In this document: positions 1 through 9,107 of the stretch, in pieces | Layout: each line of letters starts with the position of its first letter | Position numbering within the stretch: position 1 is the first letter of the stretch | Source: Corynebacterium singulare | GTDB lineage: Bacteria > Actinomycetota > Actinomycetes > Mycobacteriales > Mycobacteriaceae | Assembly: GCF_000833575.1 (NCBI RefSeq) | Contig: NZ_CP010827.1 | Span: 682,001 to 746,000, forward strand | Length of the DNA stretch: 64,000 nt | Reading direction: 5' to 3' | Notes under the pieces: generated by a model | Databases searched by the model: none | What the model saw: only the letters and a program-made list of their open reading frames with translations | What the model was told of the DNA's origin: nothing | Program-made: the position numbers and the translations under genes

Positions 1-194
1 ATCCGAGGTTGGGACGTGGTTTTCTGATTGGCCACAGCTTTGTCGTCCAAGGCTCTAGTGGGGATGAAACCGAAGACGATTGGCTTTACTCAGTCGTTGA
101 AGATGACCTCGTTCCGCTGCTAGAAGAATACTGGTTTGATGAGCCTGCGCTTGTAGATTCGTGGTCGAGTCGTCTGCGCGAGGCGGTGGAATAG
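1..194 (+). CDS. mcrB: McrB GTPase subunit, 3' end only
   Basis: Seen: an open frame runs in from the left edge and ends at a TAG at 192-194. Its last residues include GRGFLIGHSF and, further on, PLLEEYWFDEPAL. Known: the GHSYF-like element and a terminal 'PLL.EYFFDD'-type segment are typical of the C-terminus of McrB, the AAA+ GTPase that powers the McrBC type IV restriction system, which cuts DNA carrying modified cytosine. Inference: this is the tail of mcrB, supported by the next gene being mcrC. The stop overlaps the likely mcrC start by one base, so the two are translationally coupled. The nucleotide-binding and DNA-binding parts are outside the window, so intactness cannot be judged. 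Confidence 0.8.
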   Translation, partial: PRLGRGFLIGHSFVVQGSSGDETEDDWLYSVVEDDLVPLLEEYWFDEPALVDSWSSRLREAVE

Positions 195-1270
195 TGCCAG
201 CAGGCTCCTCAAAGCCGAAGAGTTCGCTTGTTCTTCGGAACATTTATGTCATGCTGGCTTATGCCGTTGACTCTATAAGCCGCATAGAAACTACTTTATT
301 CTCTGGTGAAGAGTTTGAAAACTTTCACGAGCTGTGTGCAGAAATCCTCATCCAAGGAATCGAAGCTCAGGTTAATCGAGGTTTGCATCACGACTATCGA
401 CGCGTACAAGAAGAACTACGGACGGTACGTGGACGAATTGATTTTGCAAGCACGATAACCACTGCTGCGCGTAGCCGAGGCGCGATTGTGTGCGAGTTTG
501 ATGAGTATCTGCTTGATACCCAGCACAATAGGATTCTCAAATCTGTGATGGAATTGCTCCTGGCGGAGGGGGAGTTGAACCGAGAACGTCGGCGCAGGCT
601 CGGGAATACTCTGCGGTTTTTCCTCGAAGTCCGATCAATCCCACCGCGTTCAATCCGTTGGCGCGAAGTGCACTACACACGTCTAACTACTGAATACAAA
701 CTCATGCACGGAGTATGTTGGATGGTCATTGAAGGACTCATGCAACGTGAATCCGAAGGTGGAATCGCACTGGCTTCGTGGTTGGGAGAAGAAGCAGAGA
801 GCAGGCTGTATGAGCGGTTTCTGCTCCGCTACTATCAGCGGCACTATCCGGAATTGAATCCGTATTCTCCCCACATTTCTTGGGATTTGAGTGGGGAAGT
901 ACAGGGAGAAGAACAGCTTCCTATCATGCGTTCTGACGTGGTGCTGGCAAATGGTTCATCCGCTCTAGTCATCGATGCGAAGTATTATGGTGAGACCATG
1001 CAGCGGTCACGCTTCGGCAAGGCGACGCTTCATTCTGGACATCTCTACCAGTTGCTGAGCTATGTGATTAATTTTGCTCGAACCAGTGGAAACGAGGTTT
1101 CAGGTCTCTTGCTGTACGCAAAGACTAACGAGGAAATTTTCCCCGACTTTTCTGCATCGATTTCAGGTCATCGTATAGCTGCGAAGGCTCTGGATCTAGA
1201 CGCGCCATGGAGAGAAGTTCAAGAGCATTTGGATGCCGTGGTTGGGGGGTCACTCTTGAATAAGGAATAA
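194..1270 (+). CDS. mcrC: McrC, nuclease subunit of McrBC type IV restriction system
   Basis: A 358-aa protein of normal McrC length. The N-terminal half has the characteristic arrangement LVLRNIYVMLAYA, then VRGRIDFASTI and an FDEYLLDTQHNRILK segment. The C-terminal part carries the PD-(D/E)XK nuclease core: RSDVVL followed by LVIDAKYYG (the D...DxK pair) and a downstream HLYQLLSYV helix. McrC is the endonuclease subunit recruited by McrB GTPase rings. I chose the GTG at 194 rather than the one at 161, because it overlaps the mcrB stop (TAGTG), has a purine-rich AGGCGGTGGA just before it, and leaves a standard N-terminus. The gene looks intact, but the adjoining helicase is destroyed, so the locus as a whole is eroding. 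Confidence 0.88.
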   Translation: MPAGSSKPKSSLVLRNIYVMLAYAVDSISRIETTLFSGEEFENFHELCAEILIQGIEAQVNRGLHHDYRRVQEELRTVRGRIDFASTITTAARSRGAIVCEFDEYLLDTQHNRILKSVMELLLAEGELNRERRRRLGNTLRFFLEVRSIPPRSIRWREVHYTRLTTEYKLMHGVCWMVIEGLMQRESEGGIALASWLGEEAESRLYERFLLRYYQRHYPELNPYSPHISWDLSGEVQGEEQLPIMRSDVVLANGSSALVIDAKYYGETMQRSRFGKATLHSGHLYQLLSYVINFARTSGNEVSGLLLYAKTNEEIFPDFSASISGHRIAAKALDLDAPWREVQEHLDAVVGGSLLNKE

Positions 1271-1272
1271 GT

Positions 1273-2386
1273 GTGATGGACCATGGCTTAGCCGGAAATG
1301 AGTTTGTCGGAGACTCTCGAACTACTGAGCCCACAATCAGTCATCTAAGGTCCACCCCCGCTGCTACCTTGGAGTCCTTGAGTCTCTCCGATTTCTCTCA
1401 GCTCGACCCCGGCGTGACCATCGAGTGCCGTGACGAGCACTGGCTGGTCAGCAACGTCACCCGCACTACTGACGGTTTCCGCATTCGTGCGCGTGGTGTG
1501 AGTGATTACGTGCGGGATACCACAGCCACCTTCTTCACGGCGCTCGATGATATTACGGTCTTCGATCCAGCCAATGTCACGGTGACCCCGGATGAGTCTT
1601 CACATTTCCGCCACACCCGCCTGTGGTCGGAGTCGACGCTGCGCCGCACGCCCGTGCCGCTGTACCAAAAGTAGCTGGAGGTGGCTACACAGATGCTGGC
1701 GGACCCGCTGGATTATCAGCTCTCTGCGGTGAAGTCGGCGCTGTCAGGTGAGCGCATTCGCCCGCGCGTGCTGCTCGCAGATGCTGTTGGCCTGGGTAAG
1801 ACACTGGAGATTGGCATGATCCTGGCGGAGCTCATCCGCCGCGGTAGGGGAGAGCGCATCCTCGTCGTTACGCCGAAGCACGTTATGGAGCAGTTCCAGC
1901 AGGAGTTGTAGACGCTCTTCGCCATCCCGCTGGTCCGTCTGGATAGCCAGGGCATTCAGAAGGTTCGCCAGAAGCTGCCGGCATCGAAGAACCCCTTTAC
2001 TTACTTCCCTCGCGTCATCGTGTCCATGGATACGCTCAAGGCCCCGAAGTGCCGCGCGCAGTTGGAAAAGGTGCGCTGGGATGCGGTGGTGATTGATGAG
2101 ATTCATAACGCCACTAATGCCGGCTCCCAAAACAATGAGCTGGCCCGCACCTTGGCACCGACCACCGAGTCGCTCATCCTGGTTTCGGCAACCCCACACA
2201 ACGGCCGCGAGGATTCCTTTAAAGAAATCCTGCGTTTGCTCGAACCACTATCGGTCCCGTCTGATAGTTCCATCGACATGGAGGCTGTGAACAAGCTCAT
2301 CATCCGCCGCCACCGTAATTCACCCCGAAGTGGCGTCGGTGGTAGGAGAGAAATGGGCCAAGCGCGGCGAACTCCTTGGAGAATAG
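1273..2386 (+). pseudogene. SNF2-family DEAD/DEAH helicase, degraded and truncated
   Basis: One reading frame from 1273 encodes successive helicase pieces interrupted by two TAG codons, at 1672-1674 and 1909-1911. Across them the protein reads through: [11 protein letters not shown] (motif I), [11 protein letters not shown] (motif Ia), VVIDEIHN (motif II) and LVSATPHNG (motif III). At the C-run in 2323-2326 a +1 shift restores RNSPEVASVVGEKWAKR in the next frame, which ends at TAG 2384-2386. The C-terminal RecA lobe is absent. The first stop replaces a plausible CAG and the second a plausible TGG, so both are transitions. Known: SNF2 helicases of this kind accompany restriction or DISARM-like defence genes. 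Inference: a remnant of a defence helicase associated with mcrBC. A sequencing error is unlikely to explain three lesions plus a missing half. Confidence 0.8.
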
Positions 2387-2485
2387 GCGGGGGACTGCCA
2401 CGTACGCGGCGCAGTGTCTATTCTGGTTCCCGGCTTATCGCGCGGAACGTACAGTGAGTAAAGTGCCAGAAAGGAATTCCACACA

Positions 2486-3262
2486 ATGACTTTGCAGCAG
2501 CCTAAGCCTCGCCCGCGCTATACAGAGATTGCGGATGCGCTGCGCTCGGACATCGATAAGCAGGTGTTTCCTGTGGGCAGTTACCTGCCGTCAGAGGCGG
2601 CGTTGGCGGAGCGCTTTGAAGTCGCGCCAGGCACTATGCGTCAGGCCCTGAAGGTACTGGTGGAGGAGGGCGTGCTCAGTGCGCGGCGCGGGGCGAAGAA
2701 GATTGTGTTGCGTGCGCCGCGGAGTTCCTCGGAGTTTGGGGAGTTTCGTAGCTTTGCGCAGTGGGCGTATAGCCAGGGTAAAGAACCTGGGGGAGAGGTT
2801 CTATTGCAGTCTTGGGTGAAGGCTAGTGAGTTGGACGCGCGGTTGCTGCGGGTGGAGGAAGGCGCACCGGTGCTGAATGTAGTGCGTGTGCGCACTCTTG
2901 ATGGCGAGCCGGTGATGCTGGAGCATACGCACTACCCGCAGAGCATTGGCGTCCTCGTAGCAGATCTGCCCAAGGATACGCCGTCGGTGACGAACGTTCT
3001 GCGAGCAGAGAAGGATGTTGAGTTCGTTGCGGCTGACCACGTGTTTGGTGTGGGGGCTGTGACGGAAGCGGAGGCGGCGGCTTTGCAAGCGGTGGAAGGC
3101 ACACCGCTGCTCGTCCATCGACGCGTGAGTCGTGACCGCTTTGGCACGCCATTGGAGCGGTCAGAGGATAAGTATTTGCCCAATTCGGTGTCCTTGGCAG
3201 TGTCGAATACCGAGGCAAGTAACTCGTTGAACTGGACGTCTGACCAGCACTTTGATTTGTAG
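2486..3262 (+). CDS. GntR/HutC-family transcriptional regulator with UTRA domain
   Basis: A 258-aa protein. Residues about 10-75 form a GntR winged helix (YTEIADALRSDI, LPSEAALAERFEVAPGTMRQAL, EEGVLSARRG). The rest matches the UTRA ligand-binding fold (EEGAPVLNVVRVRTLDGEPV; the terminal TPLERSEDKYLPNSV is typical). Such proteins usually bind a small metabolite, often a sugar phosphate or amino-phosphonate-like compound, and repress the adjacent transporter genes. The ATG follows an AGAAAGGAATTC ribosome-binding stretch. It is separated by about 190 bp from the ABC transporter genes it probably controls. An operator could not be assigned with confidence. Confidence 0.85.
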   Translation: MTLQQPKPRPRYTEIADALRSDIDKQVFPVGSYLPSEAALAERFEVAPGTMRQALKVLVEEGVLSARRGAKKIVLRAPRSSSEFGEFRSFAQWAYSQGKEPGGEVLLQSWVKASELDARLLRVEEGAPVLNVVRVRTLDGEPVMLEHTHYPQSIGVLVADLPKDTPSVTNVLRAEKDVEFVAADHVFGVGAVTEAEAAALQAVEGTPLLVHRRVSRDRFGTPLERSEDKYLPNSVSLAVSNTEASNSLNWTSDQHFDL

Positions 3263-3454
3263 CCCTGGGGTCTGTTTTAGGGCGTGCTGATGGAGGTCAT
3301 CGGGGGCGGGGAGGGTTGTTAAATCCGGGGATCTTTTTTGTTGGTCAAGTTTGCACGTGGAGTTAACCCGGTGTTCATAAGAGGCTGATTACGTAGTCGC
3401 TGGAAAGTTCACTAGTGAGGTTTTAATGCCTCGGTACAGAAAGCACCTACTCTC

Positions 3455-4597
3455 ATGTTCAAAAAGTCACTTCGCACCGTTCTCGCCGTTCCGCTGACCG
3501 CTCTCACTGTTGTCACCATGACCGCCTGCTCTTCCTCAATGGGGGAGAGCGAGGAAAGCGCCAAGTGGCGTGAAGCCACCACTCTGGAAGAGGGCGGCGG
3601 AATGGACGCCCTTATCGAGGCCGCGCAGGCTGAGGGCGAGTTCAACACCATGGGCCTCTACGAAGATTGGGCTAACTACGGTGAGCTGCTCAAGGTTTTC
3701 GGTGAGAAGTACGACATCAAGATCAACAACGATGTCTCCTCCGGTGCGTCCCAGGATCTCATCAACGCAGTGAAGAACCGCAAGGGCCAGGACAACTCGC
3801 TGGATTACTTGGATACCGGCGTGGGCTTTGCAGAAAAGTCCGATGAGGAAGGTTTGCTGGCTACCTACGCCCCGGAGACTGTTGATGACATCGACAAGGA
3901 CAAGCAGTCTGAAAACGGCACCTGGTACAACCACCTCGGTGGCAACATGGCCATCGGCTGTGATGCAACCCAGGTTGAGGTCTGCCCAGAGGATTGGGAT
4001 GACCTACTGAAGCCGGAATACAAGGGCAAGGTCGCCATGGCCGGTGACCCGACCTCGGGCGAGGCCGGTTTTATGACCGTTATGGCTGCATCCCTGGGCA
4101 ACGGTGGTTCCCTGGATGATGTCCAGCCAGGTATCGATTTCTTCGGTGAGTTGAAGAAGGCCGGTAACTTCCTTCCGGTGGCTGCTTCTGCCGGAACCGT
4201 TGAAACCAATGAAACTCCGATTGTGATCAACTGGGACTACCTGTTGGCACAGATGGCTCGTGACCTCGAGCCGTCCGGCGTTGACCTGCAGATCGCTCTG
4301 CCCGAGAAGACCGTCTCCTCCTACTACGCAGCCTCCATCAACGATGACGCTCCGCACCCAGCCGTTGCCCGCCTGTGGTTCGAGTTCCTCTTCTCCGATG
4401 AGGGTCAGAACTTGCTGCTCGAGGGCTTTGTGAAGCCGGTCCGCCTGCAGGCGATGATTGATGCGGGCACCGTGAACCAGGAAGCGCTTGATGCTCTGCC
4501 GGAGGGTTCCCGCAAGGATTACCCGCAACCGTCCCTGGAGCAGCGCGATGAGCTGCACCCGGTCATGGTCGAGGGCTGGGGAAAGGTCATGGGTTAG
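3455..4597 (+). CDS. ABC transporter substrate-binding lipoprotein (family 1 solute-binding)
   Basis: 380 aa. The N-terminus is a lipoprotein signal (FKKSLRTVLAVPL... then TMTACSS, with Cys as the predicted lipidated residue). The mature part resembles the putrescine/iron/2-aminoethylphosphonate class of extracellular solute-binding proteins: QAEGEFNTMGLYEDWANYG, DYLDTGVGFA, CPEDWDDLLKPEYKGKVAMAGDP, and a WFEFLFSDEGQNLLLEG hinge-type segment. It delivers a captured solute to the two permeases encoded next. It is first in an apparent operon: the following gene starts 3 bp after its stop. The substrate is unknown; the enzymes at the operon end suggest a phosphorylated or phosphodiester compound (inference). 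Confidence 0.85.
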   Translation: MFKKSLRTVLAVPLTALTVVTMTACSSSMGESEESAKWREATTLEEGGGMDALIEAAQAEGEFNTMGLYEDWANYGELLKVFGEKYDIKINNDVSSGASQDLINAVKNRKGQDNSLDYLDTGVGFAEKSDEEGLLATYAPETVDDIDKDKQSENGTWYNHLGGNMAIGCDATQVEVCPEDWDDLLKPEYKGKVAMAGDPTSGEAGFMTVMAASLGNGGSLDDVQPGIDFFGELKKAGNFLPVAASAGTVETNETPIVINWDYLLAQMARDLEPSGVDLQIALPEKTVSSYYAASINDDAPHPAVARLWFEFLFSDEGQNLLLEGFVKPVRLQAMIDAGTVNQEALDALPEGSRKDYPQPSLEQRDELHPVMVEGWGKVMG

Positions 4598-4600
4598 TCT

Positions 4601-5491
4601 ATGACTACTCAGGCTGATACCAAGCACGCGGCCCCTGCCGGCAAGGCTAAGAAAGTCTCTACTGCGAAGGCCGCATGGGCCACGTTGCTGCCGCTCGGCA
4701 TTATTCTGACGCTTTTCTTCCTGATCCCAATCGTCGGAATGGCAATCACCTCGCTACAAAGTGGTGCTGACGGGTCCTGGACCACGGAAAACTACCAGGC
4801 CATGATGCAGGGTAACCGCCTGCGCGCAATGTGGAACTCGGTTCTGGTGTCCCTGATTTCTTCTCTCATTGCGCTAGTAATCGGGCTCATTGTGGCGTGG
4901 TGCATTACTTACATCAAGTCGCCAGCACTGGATTCCGTCACCGCAGTGATCTCTTCGGTGCTATCCAATTCAGGTGGTGCTCCGCTGGCCTTTTCCTTCA
5001 TCGTGCTGGCCGGTAACACCGGCTACTTGATTTCCTTGTTCCTGGCCGTGGATAAGGGATTCTCCTTATACTCCATCAAGGGCTTGGTTCTCATGTACCA
5101 GTACTTCCTCATCCCCACCGTGGTGCTGCTTATCCTTCCTTCCCTCAAAGCACTGCGCACTTCTTGGAAGGAAGCCAATACCTCGCTGGGCGGATCGGCG
5201 CTGACCTTCTGGAAGCGCGTGGGCCTGCCGATCCTGGCGCCGACCATCCTTGGCGTATGGATTCTGGAGTTCGGCGCTGCTTTCGCCACGCATGCCTCGG
5301 CAGCCGTGCTCATCGGTACGGGTACTTTCCCGCTCATCGTGCTGCAGATTGCCGCAGAGATGGGAGCTTCCGCCACCAGCGGCGGCGAGCACATCGCTAT
5401 GGCCATGGGCCTGACTACTACCGTTATCGCAATCATCACCCTCGTGGCCTTCAACGCCCTGCAGAAAAGGAGTGCACGATGGCTCAAGTAA
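4601..5491 (+). CDS. ABC transporter permease 1
   Basis: 296 aa with about six hydrophobic membrane segments. The cytoplasmic EAA loop that docks on the ATPase is visible as SWKEANTSLGGSALTFWKRV followed by GLPILAP. An unusually long polar N-terminus (about 25 residues, Lys/Ala rich) precedes the first membrane helix. It belongs to the binding-protein-dependent transport family used by iron, polyamine and phosphonate importers. Its start lies 3 bp after the lipoprotein stop, and its 3' end overlaps the second permease by 13 bp, indicating translational coupling. Confidence 0.87.
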   Translation: MTTQADTKHAAPAGKAKKVSTAKAAWATLLPLGIILTLFFLIPIVGMAITSLQSGADGSWTTENYQAMMQGNRLRAMWNSVLVSLISSLIALVIGLIVAWCITYIKSPALDSVTAVISSVLSNSGGAPLAFSFIVLAGNTGYLISLFLAVDKGFSLYSIKGLVLMYQYFLIPTVVLLILPSLKALRTSWKEANTSLGGSALTFWKRVGLPILAPTILGVWILEFGAAFATHASAAVLIGTGTFPLIVLQIAAEMGASATSGGEHIAMAMGLTTTVIAIITLVAFNALQKRSARWLK

Positions 5492-6393
5492 ACACCAAGT
5501 CCGGCAAGGCGCTGGCCTGGATCCCAGTGGCGCTGCTCGGTGTCTTCATCGTGGCACCGCAGCTGGCCATGATTCTCTACGCCTTCTTCGCCAACGGCCA
5601 ATTCACCCTGGCGGGATTCCAAGGCTTGTTCAACGACCCCACCTTCTACTCCTCCCTAGGCCTGTCCATCGTTATTGCGCTCACCACCGTCGTGACCCTC
5701 GTCATCACCCTGGTGCCAGCTGTTGTGGCCGTACACCTGTGGGCACCTAAACTGAGCGGAACGCTGTCGATTCTGTGCACGCTGCCCCTTGTCATCCCAG
5801 CCATCGCGCTGGTGGCGGGCTTGCTGCAGATTCTTCGCACCATGTCCGCCACAGGCCGCGGCACCCCGCTCAACGCGTTGTCGATGATGCTGCAAAACAA
5901 CGATTTCCCCATCGCGCTCATCGGTACGTATGTGGTGTTGTGCCTGCCGTTTACGTACCGCTCCATCAATGCAGCGCTGAGTTCGATTCCTTTGAAGGTG
6001 TTCTTCGAGGCATCATCAAGCCTCGGCGCCGGTACGTGGAAGACGCTCTTTTCCATTGTGCTGCCCAATATCCGTGGCTCCATTATGTTCTCCGCGTTCT
6101 TCGCTTTTGCGTTGGGCTTTGCGGAGTACACCGTGGCCTCTGTGATGTCGGTCCGTACCTTGCCGGTATATATGACCACGCTGTCCGCCACCGATTTCCG
6201 CGCCTCCATCGCGCTATCCATCCTGTCGAACTTCATCACGTGGGGACTGCTGGCACTCGCCATGGTGACTGCTGAGCGCGCCGGAAAGAAGTCCGCGCAG
6301 AATGCCCGCCGTTCGAAGGCCTCTCAGAAGGCAGAAACCCTCGACACGACCGCAAGCGTAGCTGTCCCCGCTACGACGTCTGCACAGTCCTAA
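5479..6393 (+). CDS. ABC transporter permease 2
   Basis: 304 aa from the ATG at 5479, which has AAAAGGAGTG just upstream and overlaps the end of permease 1. Earlier in-frame starts lie deep inside permease 1 and are implausible. It has six or so hydrophobic segments. The EAA-type coupling loop is FFEASSSLGAGTWKTLFSIV followed by LPNIRG. It forms the heteromeric channel with permease 1. The C-terminal 40 residues are polar and Ala/Ser/Thr rich with no recognised domain. The ATPase gene begins 20 bp downstream. Confidence 0.87.
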   Translation: MAQVNTKSGKALAWIPVALLGVFIVAPQLAMILYAFFANGQFTLAGFQGLFNDPTFYSSLGLSIVIALTTVVTLVITLVPAVVAVHLWAPKLSGTLSILCTLPLVIPAIALVAGLLQILRTMSATGRGTPLNALSMMLQNNDFPIALIGTYVVLCLPFTYRSINAALSSIPLKVFFEASSSLGAGTWKTLFSIVLPNIRGSIMFSAFFAFALGFAEYTVASVMSVRTLPVYMTTLSATDFRASIALSILSNFITWGLLALAMVTAERAGKKSAQNARRSKASQKAETLDTTASVAVPATTSAQS

Positions 6394-6412
6394 CAATGAC
6401 AAGGGAAGAAAA

Positions 6413-7540
6413 ATGACTACACCAACCGCGAAAACTGGTGGAAAGAACGCGAACGACCGCGTCCACACCCCAGCACCTATTTCCCCGAAATCTGAACCGT
6501 TGTCGGTGAGCTTCCAAGGCATCAATAAGTCCTACACCGCCAACGGCCCGCTCGTGCTTAAAGATATGGACTTGGATATCAAGGCCGGCGAGTTGCTCAC
6601 GGTATTGGGGCCATCCGGCTGTGGTAAGACCACGACATTGCGCATCCTGGCCGGCTTTGAGTCACCCAACTCCGGTGACGTGCTGGTGGGTGGAAAATCC
6701 ATCGTGAACACCCCTGCCAACAAGCGCAATATGGGCATGGTGTTCCAGTCCTACTCACTGTTCCCCAACCTCACCGTGGCAGAAAACATTGAGTACGGTC
6801 TGCGCATCCGCAAGATGGATAAAGCCGCTTCGCACCGTCGCTCCGCCGAGCTGCTGGAAGTGTGTGGTCTGCCGGGCTTTGGTGACCGGTATCCGGATCA
6901 GCTCTCCGGTGGTCAGCAACAGCGTGTGGCACTTGCCCGCGCACTGGCGATTGAGCCACAGGTACTGCTTCTTGATGAACCCCTCTCCGCGCTCGACGCC
7001 ACTGTGCGTTCACAGCTGCGTGATGAGATTCGCCGCGTCCAGCAGACCATGGGTACAACCACCCTGTTTATTACGCACGACCAGGCAGAGGCTCTCGTCA
7101 TTGCGGACCGGGTGGCTGTTCTGAACGGCGGAATCGTCGAACAGCATGCAGCACCGGTGGAGCTGTACTCGCGCCCAGCGTCGACTTTCGTGGCTCGCTT
7201 CGTGGGAACCATCAATGAGTTCTCTGTTCCGAAGGCGTGGACCCGAGCGGATGCTCTCCCACTGGACATGGACCCGAAGAAGGGCGACGACATTGTCTTC
7301 ATCCGTCCGGAAGCCCTGCAGCTGACCGCGGACGACCGCTCCGACGCCATCGTGACGGATCACGCTTACATGGGCGACCACATCCGCGTCTCCGTTCAGC
7401 ACCCCTTTGCCCGTGGTGGACACTGGACCGTCCAGATTCCTTCCCGCGACTCCTCTGAGGTGCCGGTCGGTGCGCGCGTTGCTCTGCGGCTTATCGACGA
7501 TGTTGCGCTCCGCCTCCCCGCCAATGAGGTTAGTGACTAA
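6413..7540 (+). CDS. ABC transporter ATP-binding protein
   Basis: 375 aa. Walker A GPSGCGKTT, Q-loop MVFQSYSLFPN, signature LSGGQQQRVALARAL, Walker B LLLDEPLSALD and switch ITHDQAEAL are all intact. The region after about residue 265 has the TOBE-like regulatory fold seen in PotA/FbpC/PhnT-type ATPases (DIVFIRPEALQL, VALRLIDDVALRLP). It energises the two permeases. About 35 extra polar residues precede the ATPase domain. The stop TAA is directly abutted by the ATG of the HAD gene, showing the phosphatase is part of the transport operon. Confidence 0.9.
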   Translation: MTTPTAKTGGKNANDRVHTPAPISPKSEPLSVSFQGINKSYTANGPLVLKDMDLDIKAGELLTVLGPSGCGKTTTLRILAGFESPNSGDVLVGGKSIVNTPANKRNMGMVFQSYSLFPNLTVAENIEYGLRIRKMDKAASHRRSAELLEVCGLPGFGDRYPDQLSGGQQQRVALARALAIEPQVLLLDEPLSALDATVRSQLRDEIRRVQQTMGTTTLFITHDQAEALVIADRVAVLNGGIVEQHAAPVELYSRPASTFVARFVGTINEFSVPKAWTRADALPLDMDPKKGDDIVFIRPEALQLTADDRSDAIVTDHAYMGDHIRVSVQHPFARGGHWTVQIPSRDSSEVPVGARVALRLIDDVALRLPANEVSD

Positions 7541-8182
7541 ATGGCGGAACTGGCTTGTTCCGCCGTGGTGTTTGACTGCGACGGAACGCTCATCGATTCC
7601 GAACAAACCTGGCTTGACCTTATGGCTCAACTCCTTGCAGAGCGCAAGCTCCGAGCCGACCAAGTCAGCAGTATGCGCGGCGTTACCGCAGCGGAAGCCG
7701 CGGCACGGCTAGCTGCGGTAACCGGTGAACGAAAAGATGAGCTGTGCAAAGAAATCGACCGCCGTTATAGTGAGGCCCTCACTTCCATCACACAGCCCCT
7801 GCCCGGCGTGCTCGAATTGCTTTCTTCACTCGATGATGTGGTCCCCACCGCGGTCGCAACCAACGGGCGCCGAGCGGATGTGGAGGCGATGTTGGGCCGG
7901 GTGGGCGTCGCCAAGCACATGCGCCATCTCCTCACTATTGATGAGGTGGAATGCGGCAAACCCGAACCCGACCTTTATATACGAGCATGCGCGGCGATGG
8001 GGCACCGGCCAAGTGTCGTCGTAGCTTTTGAAGATTCCGCAGTAGGGGCACGTGCCGCTCATGACGCCGGATGCCGCGTTGTCGGGCTCGGTGATGAAGT
8101 TCCAGATGAACTGGTTGTTGCCCGAGCAACCAACCTGGCTGACGTGCGGTTTGACGCGTCCAGACGCACATTCACCGTGTAA
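7541..8182 (+). CDS. HAD-family hydrolase (beta-phosphoglucomutase-like phosphatase)
   Basis: 213 aa. HAD motif I is VVFDCDGTLIDSE (two catalytic Asp residues), motif II is TAVATNGR, motif III CGKPEPD and motif IV VVAFEDSAVGARAAHDAG. The helical cap between motifs I and II is of the subfamily I type. Such enzymes dephosphorylate sugar phosphates or similar metabolites. The distinctive Schiff-base lysine arrangement of phosphonoacetaldehyde hydrolase (PhnX) is not evident, so I do not call it PhnX. Its start touches the ATPase stop, so it probably acts on the imported compound. Confidence 0.83.
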   Translation: MAELACSAVVFDCDGTLIDSEQTWLDLMAQLLAERKLRADQVSSMRGVTAAEAAARLAAVTGERKDELCKEIDRRYSEALTSITQPLPGVLELLSSLDDVVPTAVATNGRRADVEAMLGRVGVAKHMRHLLTIDEVECGKPEPDLYIRACAAMGHRPSVVVAFEDSAVGARAAHDAGCRVVGLGDEVPDELVVARATNLADVRFDASRRTFTV

Positions 8183-8201
8183 AACTAACGAGGAGACAAT
8201 T

Positions 8202-9089
8202 ATGTTTAGTCTGCAGACATGGAACCTGTGGTGGGGCGGCACCAAGGTGGACGATGGACACCGCAAAATGGTGGACGTGGTGAACAACCATGGCGCCGAT
8301 ATCATTTGTACCCAGGAATGCTTTAAGGACTGTGCTCGCGCTGTCTTTGCTGAGACAGGGTATCGCCATGCACAACAGGATTTTGACTGCGCGGTGTCTA
8401 CACGTTTCGATGTGGACCTCATTGACACACCCACAGCACCTTTTGCCACCGCGGCGTGGGTCCAGGTACCTACGGAACATCAAAAAACTCGGCGCGTGCT
8501 GGTGTGGTCCGTGCACCTAGCTCCGTGGGACTACGGCCCCTACGCAGCGTTGAACGGCGAAGACCCAGCAGTAATCAACGTCCAACCGGAGGAGCGTCAG
8601 CGTCAAGAACAGATTGCCCAGATACTTGAACTCACAGCGCAGCTGGCTGAGCCCGAAGAGCCTGTCATCATTGCGGGTGACTTCAACAGTCCGGGCACTC
8701 TCGATTGGACACAGCGTAGCGACCTCCCGGATTATCAGTGGCTGCCCACAGATGCGCCGTTGAAGGCCGGATTCACTGATGCTTTCCGCGCTATCTATCC
8801 CGATGCCGCCGCAGTGTGGGGTGATACGTGGTCGCCTATTGAGCCTTTGGATAAAGAGCCTCGTGACCGAATTGATTTCGTCTTCATCAAAAATTTGGAT
8901 GTATACACGGCGCTGACGCGTGGTGCTCTTGTCGTAGGGGAGGAGGGGTATGCAGCACCGGAGCTTGGTGGTACTTCGCCAGCCTTCACTCCCATCGGTT
9001 CAACTGCAAGTCTTATCCCAGACCAAGCAGGAAACGAGTATCCGAGTGATCACAACATTGTTGAAGTGCAACTCATGTTTCGGGATTAG
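8202..9089 (+). CDS. Endonuclease/exonuclease/phosphatase (EEP) family hydrolase
   Basis: 295 aa from the ATG at 8202, preceded by a strong GAGGAGA. EEP landmarks occur in order: TWNLWWGG (N-terminal Asn), CTQECF (metal-binding Glu), WSVHLAP, IIAGDFNSPG (catalytic Asp/Asn), DRIDFVFIK, and YPSDHNIVEV (terminal catalytic His). This fold includes phosphodiesterases, sphingomyelinases, inositol-polyphosphate phosphatases and DNases. No signal peptide is visible, so it should act in the cytoplasm, downstream of import. As the last gene of the operon it suggests breakdown of a phosphodiester or organophosphate (inference). Confidence 0.83.
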   Translation: MFSLQTWNLWWGGTKVDDGHRKMVDVVNNHGADIICTQECFKDCARAVFAETGYRHAQQDFDCAVSTRFDVDLIDTPTAPFATAAWVQVPTEHQKTRRVLVWSVHLAPWDYGPYAALNGEDPAVINVQPEERQRQEQIAQILELTAQLAEPEEPVIIAGDFNSPGTLDWTQRSDLPDYQWLPTDAPLKAGFTDAFRAIYPDAAAVWGDTWSPIEPLDKEPRDRIDFVFIKNLDVYTALTRGALVVGEEGYAAPELGGTSPAFTPIGSTASLIPDQAGNEYPSDHNIVEVQLMFRD

Positions 9090-9107
9090 TGTTTAGACAC
9101 ATCTGAT

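Noticed and set aside
7541..8182. Phosphonoacetaldehyde hydrolase (PhnX) beside an aminoethylphosphonate transporter
   Set aside because: The HAD protein looks like a beta-phosphoglucomutase-type phosphatase, and no aminoethylphosphonate transaminase is present.
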